Below are positions 1-8,310 of a DNA stretch of 64,000 bases, one piece after another. Made by a program: the position numbers and the translations under genes. Origin of the DNA: Hafnia psychrotolerans (lineage in GTDB: Bacteria; Pseudomonadota; Gammaproteobacteria; Enterobacterales; Enterobacteriaceae); the NCBI RefSeq assembly GCF_014639435.1, contig NZ_BMFZ01000002.1, forward strand, positions 186,001-250,000, in the 5' to 3' direction. Position 1 is the first letter of the stretch; each line of letters begins with the position of its first letter. A model generated the notes under the pieces. That model ran no database searches, was not told the DNA's origin, and saw only the letters and a program-made list of their open reading frames with translations.

Positions 1-2
1 TT

Positions 3-683
3 CACACTCGCGTCATTCCAGCAAAGCACCAAAAACACGGTCTCATGATTGAGTCTGTATCGTCGGCATTCCTAGGTACACCATACCGTGCGGATACACT
101 TATAGGCTCTCCAAATACCAAAGAAATTCTGGTTGCGGATTTTAATGGCGTCGACTGTTTTACTTTGATTGATTATGTTGCGGCACTGTCTCGCGCAAGC
201 GATCAGAAAACGTTTCAGAATAACCTTGTCAAAACGCGATATGTTAACGGTCATGTTGACTATCTCAGCAGAAAGCATTTTTTCTCTGACTGGTTCGCCA
301 CCTCGCCCAGAAACGCTGTCGATGTGACCAGAGATGTCAGCCCCCATTACATCACCGTGAACAAAACGCTGAACAGCAAACCCGGAGGCGGTGAATACAT
401 TCCAGGTCTCGGTATTATTCCGCGTGTAATACATTATATTCCAGGTAATGCCGTAAACGAAAAGGTGCTTGATAAGCTTGATGCGGGCGATTTTATTGGC
501 ATATACACACCACTTAACGGGCTGGATGTTTCTCATGTTGGGATAGTGATAAAGCAAGGCGGAAAAGTGTGGTTCAGAAATGCATCCTCGCTTTCAAAAA
601 ATATGAAAGTTGTTGACTCACTGCTTATGGAATATGTGAGTTCAAAACCCGGGATTGTCGTTCTCCGCGAAGAGAGCAGTTAA
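3..683 (+). CDS. DUF1460-family NlpC/P60-like protein, 5' end outside the window
   Basis: The frame is open from the first bases of the window, and the family block around FLGTPY normally lies well inside the protein. The gene therefore almost certainly begins upstream, and the ATG at 45 is probably internal. Visible family motifs are FLGTPY, the Cys-containing NGVDCFTLIDYV and, near the C-terminus, SHVGIV, which supply the Cys and His expected of an NlpC/P60-fold (N-acetylmuramoyl-L-alanine amidase-like) enzyme. Family members are usually exported cell-envelope proteins. A signal peptide cannot be checked because the 5' end is missing. The substrate is unknown. The gene ends with TAA just before a roughly 190-bp gap and is convergent with fhlA. 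Confidence 0.75.
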   Translation, partial: HTRVIPAKHQKHGLMIESVSSAFLGTPYRADTLIGSPNTKEILVADFNGVDCFTLIDYVAALSRASDQKTFQNNLVKTRYVNGHVDYLSRKHFFSDWFATSPRNAVDVTRDVSPHYITVNKTLNSKPGGGEYIPGLGIIPRVIHYIPGNAVNEKVLDKLDAGDFIGIYTPLNGLDVSHVGIVIKQGGKVWFRNASSLSKNMKVVDSLLMEYVSSKPGIVVLREESS

Positions 684-817
684 ATTAACGTAAGCTGATT
701 GTGCCAGGCGTTATCACCGATGACCGGTTCAAAGCACTGCGTTATCTTGGGGTGCAGAATCGATTATCTCGCGCCTTACCTTCTGGACTCTCTGCCGGGA
801 TATTTTCCGGTAAGCCC

Positions 818-848
818 CACCCCTGGCAGTATTTAACCGCCAGGGGTG
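818..848. terminator. Hairpin between the DUF1460 gene and fhlA
   Basis: A perfect 10-bp inverted repeat (CACCCCTGGC / GCCAGGGGTG) with an 11-nt loop sits 30 bp beyond the fhlA stop codon, between two convergent genes. Neither strand has a good T-run after it, so it is either a weak bidirectional terminator or an mRNA 3'-end stabiliser. The rest of 684-877 shows no gene I can support. Confidence 0.4.
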
Positions 849-877
849 TCGGCCGAAACAGTGTGTACATCAGCCAG

Positions 878-2974
878 TTAATGTGTGGCAATACCCAGCT
901 TCTTCATCCGGGACAGCAACGTCGTACGCTTTAACCCAAGACGCTGCGCCGCACCGCGTGGTCCAGCGACAACGCCGTTGGTTTCTTTCAGCACCGCAAT
1001 GATGCGGTCGCGTTCGTCGTCATCACTGAGGTGCGCAGCAGGTCCAGACCTCACCAGAGGCTCAACCACCGGCAAGGTCGTCAGCGGATAATTGAGCTCG
1101 GGAAGTTGCAGATCCAAAACAGTGCCACGGGTCAGCAGGACAGCGCGCTCAATGACATTCTCAAGTTCGCGCACGTTGCCTGGCCATGGCATCTGGCTTA
1201 GATGACGTAGTGTACTGGCCGGAATACTGTCGATGGTACGCTTCATGCGCTTTGCTATTTTATAGGTGAGAAATTTCACCAACTGGGGGATATCTTCCGG
1301 GCGTTCACGCAGTGGTGGAATGACAATCGGGAAAACGTTCAGTCGGTAAAACAGGTCACTGCGAAACTCTTTGTCAGCGACCATCTGCTGCAAATCGCGG
1401 TTAGTCGCCGCAATCATCCGCACGTTGACTGAAATCAGTTTGTTGCCACCCACCCTTTCAAATTCACGTTCCTGCAAGATACGCAACAGTTTGGGTTGCA
1501 GCTCAAGAGAAATTTCCCCCACCTCGTCGAGGAACAGTGTGCCTTTATCCGCCAGTTCGAAGCGCCCCATACGTTGTGCGGTCGCACCGGTAAATGAGCC
1601 TTTTTCATGGCCAAAGAGATCACTTTCCATCAGCCCGGCGGGCATAGCAGCGCAGTTCATTTTGACCATGCGCTGATCTCGGCGGTCGCCAAGATTGTGA
1701 ATCGCGCGGGCGATCAGCTCTTTGCCGGTACCGGTTTCACCCAGGATCAGCACCGAACAGTCGCTTTTCGCCACGATCTCCACCTGTTTTAGCACCGCTG
1801 ACATACTGGAACTGCGCCCAACAATGTCGCTAAAATCCGGGTTATTACTGTTGATCTGTTCAGTCAGATACAGATTCTCATGTTGAAGCTTTTCCTTCAG
1901 ACTTTTGATTTCCTGATAGGCCAGCGCGTTATCGACCGCAATCGCAATGCGCTCAGCAATTTGCTGTAACACCCGCAGATTAGCCGAGTTGAAATTGTCC
2001 GGCTGGCACTGCGCCAGCTTCAGCACACCCAGCGTTTTATGCCCAAAGCGTAGCGGCAGTATGCACAGCGTTTTGGTTTGGTCCTGCCATAGCAGTTTGA
2101 ACAGTGTGCTCTCTTCGCTCTCATCCTCTTTGGAAGGCTGTAGATTAGTCAGCAACATTTCGCCACTGGTCATCACCTCCCGTTCTAACGAACCGGCCAG
2201 CATCATGCGTGATTGCTCCCGCTCGGCGACGTGCATCTGTGGGTAATGCGTGGCGTAAACGCTAGCCTGTTCACTGTCTTTATCAGCATCGCACAGCACA
2301 ATGCTAATGGCGTTGATATGGAAGAAATGATGAATAGTTTTCGCGATTTCGCCGGTCAGTTCGTCAAGATCCAGCTTGGAAAGTACCGCATTGGTGATAT
2401 CCACCAGAATACGAAAGTCATCGCGTTCGTGGCGCAACAGAGATTGCTGAAACAACGCATTTTCGCGTAGCTGGATTTGTTCTACCGCGATGGCGGCCAG
2501 CATGCAGAGTTCGTGCAAACCGGCTTGATCGTCATCACTAAAAGGACGTGGGTGCTGACGGGTAAATTCGCAACCGCCAAGCAGACCGGAAGTGGCCAAC
2601 AAAGGCACCAGGCAATAGTCCGTAAACGATGGGTACAGATTCAGCGCCGCCAATTGTGGGTAACGCAAGTTCAGCGCATCACTTCGCCAGACCTGCGTTT
2701 TGGGGTTGTTCCGTAGGGTATGTACCGGCCCGGTTGCCAGCAGCGTTTCATCTTCATAATTGATCGGCTGATGATGCGGATCGATACCGTAGAAACTAAC
2801 GCGGTCGCTGTTGTTATCGAACAGCACCAGCGTGACGGCTTCGGCGATACCCGCGCTCTGCACCACCTGCATCAAGCTTTCCAGCAGTGATGCCATCGTC
2901 TGTTGCAGCAGCAGCACACGCGTCAGTTCCAGTAGTCCTTTATGTTTTGTGATGCTCATTGTGGCACTCGACAT
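878..2974 (-). CDS. fhlA: Formate hydrogenlyase transcriptional activator FhlA
   Basis: Sigma-54-dependent activator of the formate regulon; in E. coli FhlA binds formate and drives the hyc, hyp, hydN and fdhF promoters. The protein has 698 residues, close to the 692 of E. coli. Two GAF-like domains occupy roughly residues 20-175 and 190-350. The AAA+ domain has Walker A GETGTGKE at 412-419, and the sigma-54 contact loop reads GSFTGA (459-464) instead of the usual GAFTGA. A Fis-type helix-turn-helix closes the C-terminus (GAAQRLGLKRTTLLSRM). The N-terminus has a second Met at position 6, as E. coli FhlA does (MSYTPM), so the exact start is uncertain by five residues. It lies downstream of hypABCDE on the same strand, 115 bp after hypE. 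Confidence 0.96.
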   Translation of the reverse strand: MSSATMSITKHKGLLELTRVLLLQQTMASLLESLMQVVQSAGIAEAVTLVLFDNNSDRVSFYGIDPHHQPINYEDETLLATGPVHTLRNNPKTQVWRSDALNLRYPQLAALNLYPSFTDYCLVPLLATSGLLGGCEFTRQHPRPFSDDDQAGLHELCMLAAIAVEQIQLRENALFQQSLLRHERDDFRILVDITNAVLSKLDLDELTGEIAKTIHHFFHINAISIVLCDADKDSEQASVYATHYPQMHVAEREQSRMMLAGSLEREVMTSGEMLLTNLQPSKEDESEESTLFKLLWQDQTKTLCILPLRFGHKTLGVLKLAQCQPDNFNSANLRVLQQIAERIAIAVDNALAYQEIKSLKEKLQHENLYLTEQINSNNPDFSDIVGRSSSMSAVLKQVEIVAKSDCSVLILGETGTGKELIARAIHNLGDRRDQRMVKMNCAAMPAGLMESDLFGHEKGSFTGATAQRMGRFELADKGTLFLDEVGEISLELQPKLLRILQEREFERVGGNKLISVNVRMIAATNRDLQQMVADKEFRSDLFYRLNVFPIVIPPLRERPEDIPQLVKFLTYKIAKRMKRTIDSIPASTLRHLSQMPWPGNVRELENVIERAVLLTRGTVLDLQLPELNYPLTTLPVVEPLVRSGPAAHLSDDDERDRIIAVLKETNGVVAGPRGAAQRLGLKRTTLLSRMKKLGIATH

Positions 2975-3089
2975 AGCATTCGCTCTGGATACTTTTTTTT
3001 CAGTAACATAGGTTTATTAGCAACCATTTCATCTAAAGGGCAATAACCCAAATTCTACCCCTTTTGTAGCAGACCATCCCCTGACGAGA

Positions 3090-4112
3090 TCAACAAATCC
3101 GAGGTAACGGCTCCGCATGCGGCAACATCAACTGGCGGATGACGCCCAGGGCACCGCGTAAACACACCTGCGGATGCTCGGTCACCTCGCCGATGGTGGC
3201 TGCATCAACCCCCAGAGGATGCTGGCGCAGAATGGCCAGCACGGCCTCTTCCACTTGCGCCGACACCACCACAACCAGTTTGCCTTCGTTGGCAAAATTT
3301 AACGGTTCCAGCCCCAGTAGCTCGCAGATCCCGCGTACCGCCGGTTTTACCGGTAAGGCATTTTCGTCGATGCAAATCCCAAGACCGCTGGCTTCGCTGA
3401 ACTCGTGCAGAATGGCATTCACCCCACCGCGCGTGGCGTCGCGCAACGCATGCACGCCGGAAAGCGCCCGTAGCGGCGCAACCATCGGTGCCAGTACGGC
3501 GCAGTCGCTTCCCACACCAAGATCCATACCCAGTTGTTCGCGCAGATTGAGGATCACCGCGCCGTGATCGCCGAGCGTACCGCTGACGATCACTTTGTCA
3601 CCGGCCTGAATCATTTTCGCCCCCCACCTCACCGCCGTCGGGATCACGCCGATTCCCGCTGTGTTGATGAAGATTTTATCTGCCCCACCACGCTGAACCA
3701 CTTTGGTATCGCCAGTCACAATAGCTATGCCCGCTTCCCGCGCGGTTTGCGCCATCGCACTGACAATTGTCTGCAAGTCACTCAGCGGTAAACCCTCTTC
3801 GAGAATAAATCCGCAGGAAAGATAAGCTGGCGTCGCGCCGCTGACCGCCAGATCGTTGGCCGTGCCGCACACCGCCAGTGTCCCGATGTTGCCGCCGGGG
3901 AAGAAAATCGGATCGATAACATAGCTATCGGTGGTAAACGCCAGGCGATCGCCCTGACGGCTGAGATCAGCCAAACTAAGCCGCGCACCATCTTCGCGTT
4001 CATTCAGCCACGGGTTGTCGAATGCGCTGAGAAACATCCGCTCGATCATCTGTTGCATTGCCCGACCGCCACTGCCGTGCGCCATCGTGATGACTTCATT
4101 GCGATCGCTCAT
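3090..4112 (-). CDS. hypE: Hydrogenase maturation protein HypE (carbamoyl dehydratase)
   Basis: HypE dehydrates the carbamoyl group that HypF attaches to its C-terminal cysteine, giving a thiocyanate whose cyanide goes to the iron of the [NiFe] site. The start at 4112 (MSDRNEVITMAHGSGG) is chosen because it overlaps the hypD stop codon in an ATGA, is preceded by GAAGG, and gives a 340-residue protein of normal length; the frame is open further upstream but that part lies inside hypD. The characteristic HGSGG and GDTKVV motifs of the PurM-like fold are present. The protein ends in the expected PRIC, so the modifiable C-terminal Cys is intact. It is the last hyp gene before fhlA. Confidence 0.96.
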   Translation of the reverse strand: MSDRNEVITMAHGSGGRAMQQMIERMFLSAFDNPWLNEREDGARLSLADLSRQGDRLAFTTDSYVIDPIFFPGGNIGTLAVCGTANDLAVSGATPAYLSCGFILEEGLPLSDLQTIVSAMAQTAREAGIAIVTGDTKVVQRGGADKIFINTAGIGVIPTAVRWGAKMIQAGDKVIVSGTLGDHGAVILNLREQLGMDLGVGSDCAVLAPMVAPLRALSGVHALRDATRGGVNAILHEFSEASGLGICIDENALPVKPAVRGICELLGLEPLNFANEGKLVVVVSAQVEEAVLAILRQHPLGVDAATIGEVTEHPQVCLRGALGVIRQLMLPHAEPLPRIC

Positions 4113-5263
4113 CCTGTTACCTTCTGTTTCTCTTGATTTTGTACTGGTTGAGTTTCCTGATACCGGTACTGATACCACGCCGCACAAGCGCCTTCGGAAG
4201 ACACCATGAGTGCGCCGAAGGCATTGTGCGGTGTACAACCGGTGCCAAACAGCGGGCACTGATGCGGTTTGCAACGCCCGGTCAGCACTTCGCCGCAACG
4301 TGCACGCGGGTCGTCAGCGACCGATTGCGCCTGCGGGCTGTAGCGCCGTTCAGCATCAAAGGCCGCATAAGCTGTGGTCAACGAAATCCCTGAGTCTTCA
4401 ATCAGCCCCAGACCGCGCCATTCGCTGCTGCCGGAAAGCGCAAACACATCACGGATTGCGTCCTGTGCCAGCAGGTTACCTTCTTCCGGCACGACCCGAC
4501 GATATTGGTTTTCCGTTTTACATGATGCCTCGCAAACTTGGTCCACCAGCATCAAAACGCTTTGCAACATATCCAGCGGCTCAAAGCCGCTTATCACCAG
4601 CGGTTTGCCGAACTGTTCATTAATGAAGTGATAAGGCGAGGTGCCGATGACCATGCTCACGTGGCCAGGCGCAAGAAATGCGTCGATGCGCACGTCGTCT
4701 TGCTGCAGCAGGCTGCGCAACGTCGGGATCAGGCTGATGTGCTGGCAGAACACGCTGAAATTCGTCAGGCTTTCGCGACGCGCCTGTTGCAGCGTGACGG
4801 CCGTCACCGGCAGCGTGGTCTCAAAACCGAGGGCAAAAAACACCACGCTGCGCTGCGGGTTTTCACGCGCCAGTTTCAACGCATCGAGCGGGGAATAGAC
4901 CACACGGATATCCGCGCCGCGTTCGCGTGCCTGCAGCAGCGAACCCTGCTTTCCAGGCACCCGCAGCGCATCACCAAAAGTGCAGAAAATCACCTCCGGA
5001 TGCGCGGCGATTTCACAGCAAGCGTCGATACGCCCCATCGGTAAAACGCAAACCGGGCAGCCCGGCCCGTGGATAAATTCCAACTGCGGCGGCAGCAATT
5101 TATCCAGTCCGAATTTGAAAATAGCATGCGTGTGGCCGCCACAGACTTCCATTATCTGCATCGGTTTTTCTGCGGTATAGGGCAATTTTGCCGCTCGCTG
5201 ATGCAACCGTTCAATCAGTATTTTGGCCAGTTTGGGATCACGAAATTCATCAACAAAAAGCAT
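4109..5263 (-). CDS. hypD: Hydrogenase maturation protein HypD (Fe-S scaffold)
   Basis: With HypC, HypD forms the scaffold on which the Fe(CN)2CO moiety is assembled in the cytoplasm. The 384-residue product carries the invariant motifs CGGHTHAIFKFG and HGPGCPVCVLP, a GFETT motif, and a cysteine-rich C-terminal part (CEASCK, CGEVLTGRCKPHQCPLFGTGC) that holds the [4Fe-4S] cluster. The start overlaps the hypC stop codon by one base (TAATG), and the stop overlaps the hypE start by four, which indicates translational coupling. Nothing unusual was seen. Confidence 0.97.
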   Translation of the reverse strand: MLFVDEFRDPKLAKILIERLHQRAAKLPYTAEKPMQIMEVCGGHTHAIFKFGLDKLLPPQLEFIHGPGCPVCVLPMGRIDACCEIAAHPEVIFCTFGDALRVPGKQGSLLQARERGADIRVVYSPLDALKLARENPQRSVVFFALGFETTLPVTAVTLQQARRESLTNFSVFCQHISLIPTLRSLLQQDDVRIDAFLAPGHVSMVIGTSPYHFINEQFGKPLVISGFEPLDMLQSVLMLVDQVCEASCKTENQYRRVVPEEGNLLAQDAIRDVFALSGSSEWRGLGLIEDSGISLTTAYAAFDAERRYSPQAQSVADDPRARCGEVLTGRCKPHQCPLFGTGCTPHNAFGALMVSSEGACAAWYQYRYQETQPVQNQEKQKVTG

Positions 5264-5556
5264 TATCTCGTCTCTCCTTTGCCGAGGAACATCGCGACGT
5301 CGGCTTCGACTTCAGCCATCGCGTGCAGCGCCGCCAGCGTTTCTCTGGCCTCCTGTTCATCAAGTTTACTGAGTGCAAAACCGACGTGAATCAGCACCCA
5401 GCAACCGATCAACGCTTCACGACTCGCATCATGCTCTTTATTTCCACACACCAATGCGATATTGACTTCACGCCGCATTCCGCAGACTTCGGCCCAAGCG
5501 TGATCGGGCTGCTGTTCGTGTAGCGCGATGATTTGTCCCGGAATACCTATACACAT
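5263..5556 (-). CDS. hypC: Hydrogenase assembly chaperone HypC
   Basis: A 97-residue member of the HypC/HybG/HupF family. The start at 5556 gives the obligatory N-terminus MCIGIPGQ; the Cys that follows the initiator Met binds HypD and the hydrogenase large-subunit precursor, so the nine extra upstream codons in frame are not used. It overlaps the 3' end of hypB by ten bases in another frame and couples to hypD. The presence of one HypC-type chaperone next to hyc suggests that this copy serves HycE. Confidence 0.95.
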   Translation of the reverse strand: MCIGIPGQIIALHEQQPDHAWAEVCGMRREVNIALVCGNKEHDASREALIGCWVLIHVGFALSKLDEQEARETLAALHAMAEVEADVAMFLGKGETR

Positions 5557-6341
5557 TGTTGCTGCTCCAGCCACGTCAGCCACGGTTCCATCCCCTCGCC
5601 GGTCGTCGCCGAGAGCTGAATCACTTCAATGTCAGGATTGACCTGACGCGCATTGGCAATGCAGGTGTCGACGTCAAAATTGACGTACGGCAGCAGATCA
5701 ATTTTGTTGAGGATCATCAAGTGGGAAGCCGCAAACATATGCGGGTATTTCAGCGGCTTATCTTCGCCCTCGGTGACGGAAAGTACAGCGACTTTATGAC
5801 GTTCACCGAGATCGAAACTGGCCGGACACACCAGATTGCCGACATTTTCGATAAACAGCAGGCTGTTGTTTTTCGGTGCCAACTGATGTACCGCATCGTG
5901 AACCATCTGCGCATCAAGATGACAGCCTTTGCCAGTATTCACCTGAATCGCCGGCACGCCCGTCGCGCGGATACGGTCGGCATCGTTGGTGGTTTGCTGA
6001 TCACCTTCCACCACTGCGCAATCGAATTGCGGCGCAAGACGGGTCAGCGTACTGGTCAGTAGCGTTGTTTTGCCTGAACCGGGGCTGGACACCAGATTCA
6101 GGGCCAGAATCGACGCCTGCGCAAAATGCTCGCGGTTATGGGCGGCGATATGATTGTTTTTCGCCAGCACATCCATTTCGATATCAACCAGCCGACGCGG
6201 TGCAAACGGCAGGCCGTGCGAATGATCGTGAGTGTGAGGATGAGTATGCGAGGAAGCGTCGTGAGGATGATGATGAGAATGTTCGCTGCTAACGCCTTCA
6301 ATCCGAAGTTCGCCGCTGGCACAACCACAAGTACTGCACAT
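5547..6341 (-). CDS. hypB: Hydrogenase nickel incorporation GTPase HypB with His-rich nickel-binding tract
   Basis: HypB is a G3E-family GTPase that works with HypA to deliver Ni2+ to the hydrogenase large subunit. The start at 6341 is set by GGGGAG upstream and by the expected N-terminus MCSTCGCA, whose CxxCGC motif binds nickel with high affinity. Residues 21-42 form a His-rich tract (11 His in about 22 residues) that E. coli HypB lacks but that many nickel-storing HypB proteins have. The P-loop SPGSGKTT is at 86-93, followed by EGDQQT and the conserved [11 protein letters not shown]. The protein has 264 residues. The His tract fits with the nickel permease encoded at the other end of the island. 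Confidence 0.96.
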   Translation of the reverse strand: MCSTCGCASGELRIEGVSSEHSHHHPHDASSHTHPHTHDHSHGLPFAPRRLVDIEMDVLAKNNHIAAHNREHFAQASILALNLVSSPGSGKTTLLTSTLTRLAPQFDCAVVEGDQQTTNDADRIRATGVPAIQVNTGKGCHLDAQMVHDAVHQLAPKNNSLLFIENVGNLVCPASFDLGERHKVAVLSVTEGEDKPLKYPHMFAASHLMILNKIDLLPYVNFDVDTCIANARQVNPDIEVIQLSATTGEGMEPWLTWLEQQQCV

Positions 6342-6370
6342 AGTTTTCTCCCCAGGCAAATGAACGCCCG

Positions 6371-6715
6371 TTATTCGATTTCAATACGTTTAATTTTCAT
6401 ACCATCGTCTGCAATCACTCGCACATTGCGGCCACCGCACTGTGGGCAAAGCAACACGCCGGGGCTGAGTAAGTGAATATCCTGCCGACAGTCGTAGCAC
6501 CAGCTTTCGGCTGCGGGCGTGTCAAGATGCAGCTCGCAGCCTTCAGCCAGCGTTTGGCGACAGACCAGGTCGAAGCAGAATTTCAACGCCTCCGGCTCGA
6601 CGCAGGAAAATGCGCCGACTTCCATCCACACCGCCGTAATTCGCCGGGCATTATTTTGCTGCCCAAACTCTTGCATTATTTCCACCGCATTCTGACAAAA
6701 TGTTATTTCGTGCAT
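6371..6715 (-). CDS. hypA: Hydrogenase nickel incorporation protein HypA
   Basis: A 114-residue nickel metallochaperone. The start at 6715 gives the invariant N-terminus MHEI, whose Met amine and His2 bind nickel; upstream in-frame Met codons at 6763 and 6730 are rejected for that reason. The zinc site is formed by two CxxC pairs (C73/C76 and C90/C93). It is the first gene of the leftward hypABCDE-fhlA run and starts about 27 nt after the predicted transcription start of a sigma-54 type promoter (6754-6767). Confidence 0.95.
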   Translation of the reverse strand: MHEITFCQNAVEIMQEFGQQNNARRITAVWMEVGAFSCVEPEALKFCFDLVCRQTLAEGCELHLDTPAAESWCYDCRQDIHLLSPGVLLCPQCGGRNVRVIADDGMKIKRIEIE

Positions 6716-6753
6716 TATTTCCGCTCTCATTGGAGGCCAATAAATAAATGATT

Positions 6754-6767
6754 GCAATATCAATGCC
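6754..6767 (-). promoter_or_regulatory. Sigma-54 promoter for hypA (leftward)
   Basis: On the minus strand the sequence CTGGCATTGATATTGCAA contains GG and GC separated by exactly 10 nt, the -24/-12 signature of RpoN promoters. The expected transcription start lies near 6742, a short leader before hypA at 6715. This is consistent with FhlA control known for the hyp operon in E. coli. Confidence 0.75.
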
Positions 6768-6836
6768 AGAACTTAAACACGGATTAAAAACGAGTTCACT
6801 CAATTGGAAATAAAGCAGCGATAGTTTCCCGTCATA

Positions 6837-6876
6837 TGTGTCGAAATAATCTGTCGTCGACATGTCGATATTTCCC
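6837..6876. promoter_or_regulatory. Candidate FhlA-binding region shared by hyp and hyc
   Basis: This 40-bp stretch midway between the two divergent sigma-54 promoters has TGTGTCGAAAT (6837-6847), TGTCG, and a perfect TCGACATGTCGA palindrome (6857-6868). Related elements recur before hycB and hydN. The E. coli FhlA consensus contains ATTTCGT/ACGAAAT half-sites, so I infer FhlA sites here. The remainder of the hypA-hycA gap (6716-7049) shows no gene. Confidence 0.55.
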
Positions 6877-6950
6877 GGCAACGGGAGCTGGAATCACAAG
6901 AAAAATGTAATACATTGATTTTAAGACACTTAAAAAAAACGCTTACACCT

Positions 6951-6964
6951 GGCACGCTTTATGC
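6951..6964 (+). promoter_or_regulatory. Sigma-54 promoter for hycA (rightward)
   Basis: CTGGCACGCTTTATGCGA has the GG-N10-GC spacing of an RpoN promoter (GG 6951-6952, GC 6963-6964). The start of transcription should be near 6976, giving a leader of about 75 nt before the hycA ATG at 7050. A TCGAAATG half-site lies at 7008-7015 inside that leader. Confidence 0.8.
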
Positions 6965-7049
6965 GAATAGAGCCTTATGCGCCCTATTTTCGTCGTCATC
7001 TGACCTGTCGAAATGGCACCCATAAAGAACTCAACAACGGGTAATCACC

Positions 7050-7517
7050 ATGAGCACTCTCAGCGAACTGACCAGTAAAGCGGATTACATTGCCAGTAAA
7101 AACAATCATCTGAAATCACAGTGGCACAGCTATAAGAACAGCCTGGTTCAGGCGATCACCACATCAAATAAGAAAGTAAATCATGAGTTTATCTGTAGCG
7201 AAGAGCAGGATATTCGCTTCATGTTATTTAACCATTTTGCAGTTAGCATTCATTTGAGTGACGATTTCTACAGTCAGGATGTTGTCTACAGTCTGAATAT
7301 GGCACCCGCCAGCGAAACGTCGGTGTTCAGAACCTTTGCCCACGCCAAACTAAGTGAAGATGGGCTTCTCGACGGCACCGTCGACATCCGCGACAAAATG
7401 GCCGTACAAGACCATTACCTGAATAAAATCTCCGCTATTTATCAGTGTTTGTTTGATTCTTTACATAACAACCAACCCATTCAACCGCAATTAGAGAAAT
7501 TACTTCTTCAGGACTGA
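7050..7517 (+). CDS. hycA: Formate hydrogenlyase regulatory protein HycA
   Basis: In E. coli HycA counteracts FhlA and lowers expression of the formate regulon. The 155-residue product aligns along its length with E. coli HycA (153 residues): SEL.SKADYIA near the start, SQWH.Y.NSLVQAIT, and DIRDK with HYLNKI toward the end. No catalytic motif is seen. It is the first gene of the hyc operon and is separated from hycB by 154 bp that contains candidate FhlA sites, as in E. coli. Confidence 0.9.
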   Translation: MSTLSELTSKADYIASKNNHLKSQWHSYKNSLVQAITTSNKKVNHEFICSEEQDIRFMLFNHFAVSIHLSDDFYSQDVVYSLNMAPASETSVFRTFAHAKLSEDGLLDGTVDIRDKMAVQDHYLNKISAIYQCLFDSLHNNQPIQPQLEKLLLQD

Positions 7518-7610
7518 GTTTCAACCTGAAATTATTTTTACGGCATCCCGAAAATAAGCACCACGGCTACTGAACTGCCGTTTTATCTATGGGATTAATT
7601 CCGACAGAAG

Positions 7611-7657
7611 TGTCGAAATGTCATGTTAAGTGCCGATTTCGTCATGTTTGACGAAAT
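7611..7657. promoter_or_regulatory. Candidate FhlA operator between hycA and hycB
   Basis: TGTCGAAATG (7611-7620) is followed by a perfect 9-bp inverted repeat, ATTTCGTCA (7636-7644) and TGACGAAAT (7649-7657), with a 4-nt spacer. The half-sites match the ATTTCGT/ACGAAAT halves reported for E. coli FhlA, which also binds in the hycA-hycB intergenic region. The palindrome ends just before the hycB ribosome-binding site. Confidence 0.55.
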
Positions 7658-7671
7658 AGAAAGGAGTTTTC

Positions 7672-8310
7672 ATGCGCGTTAAAGCGGCCATGAATCAATA
7701 TGTGATAGCCGATGCGAAACTCTGCATCGGCTGCAATACCTGTATGGCCAGCTGTTCGCAAGAACATCTACGCTACGGCTTACAGTCTGCACCGCGTTTG
7801 CAGGTGATGCGTAACCGTCTGGATTCCGCGCCGGTGATGTGCCATCAGTGTGAAGATGCGCCCTGCGCGCAGGTGTGCCCGGTCAATGCGATCACCCGCG
7901 AGAACGGCGCTATTCATCTGAATGAAAGTCTGTGCGTAAGCTGCAAGCTGTGCGGCATCGCCTGCCCGTTCGGCGCAATCACTTTTTCCGGCAGCACGCC
8001 GGTGGATATCCCGCGCGACTGCAACACCTCAAAAGCCCTGCCTGCCCCGCGCGCACCGCGTGCGATCAGCGCGTTTCTCGACTGCGTTCCCGGCATCCGC
8101 GCCGTGGCGGTGAAGTGCGATTTATGCAGCTTCAGCCCGGATGGCCCGGCGTGTATCACTACCTGCCCGACGCAGGCCATTAGATTGGTCACCGCCGGTC
8201 TGTCTGAACACGCCAGCCAGCAAAAACGCCTGAATGCCATGAACGTTTTTCCGGCCGACCTTCCGGTCGAACTGCCCCCCTTTACCGCACCTGACACGGA
8301 GGAAAAATGA
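7672..8310 (+). CDS. hycB: FHL electron-transfer subunit HycB (four [4Fe-4S])
   Basis: Small ferredoxin-like subunit that accepts electrons from formate dehydrogenase H and passes them into the membrane-associated hydrogenase. The 212-residue product has four cysteine clusters, including CIGCNTCMASC, CEDAPCAQVCP, CVSCKLCGIACP and CDLCSFSPDGPACITTCP. The start at 7672 has AGGAG five bases upstream; E. coli HycB begins at the position equivalent to Met7 (MNQYVIAD), which here has no good ribosome-binding site. It overlaps hycC by four bases (ATGA). Confidence 0.94.
   Translation: MRVKAAMNQYVIADAKLCIGCNTCMASCSQEHLRYGLQSAPRLQVMRNRLDSAPVMCHQCEDAPCAQVCPVNAITRENGAIHLNESLCVSCKLCGIACPFGAITFSGSTPVDIPRDCNTSKALPAPRAPRAISAFLDCVPGIRAVAVKCDLCSFSPDGPACITTCPTQAIRLVTAGLSEHASQQKRLNAMNVFPADLPVELPPFTAPDTEEK

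Noticed and set aside
701..934. Open frame of 77 codons between the DUF1460 gene and fhlA
   Set aside because: It runs through the hairpin at 818-848 and into the 3' end of fhlA, with no ribosome-binding site and no recognisable protein.
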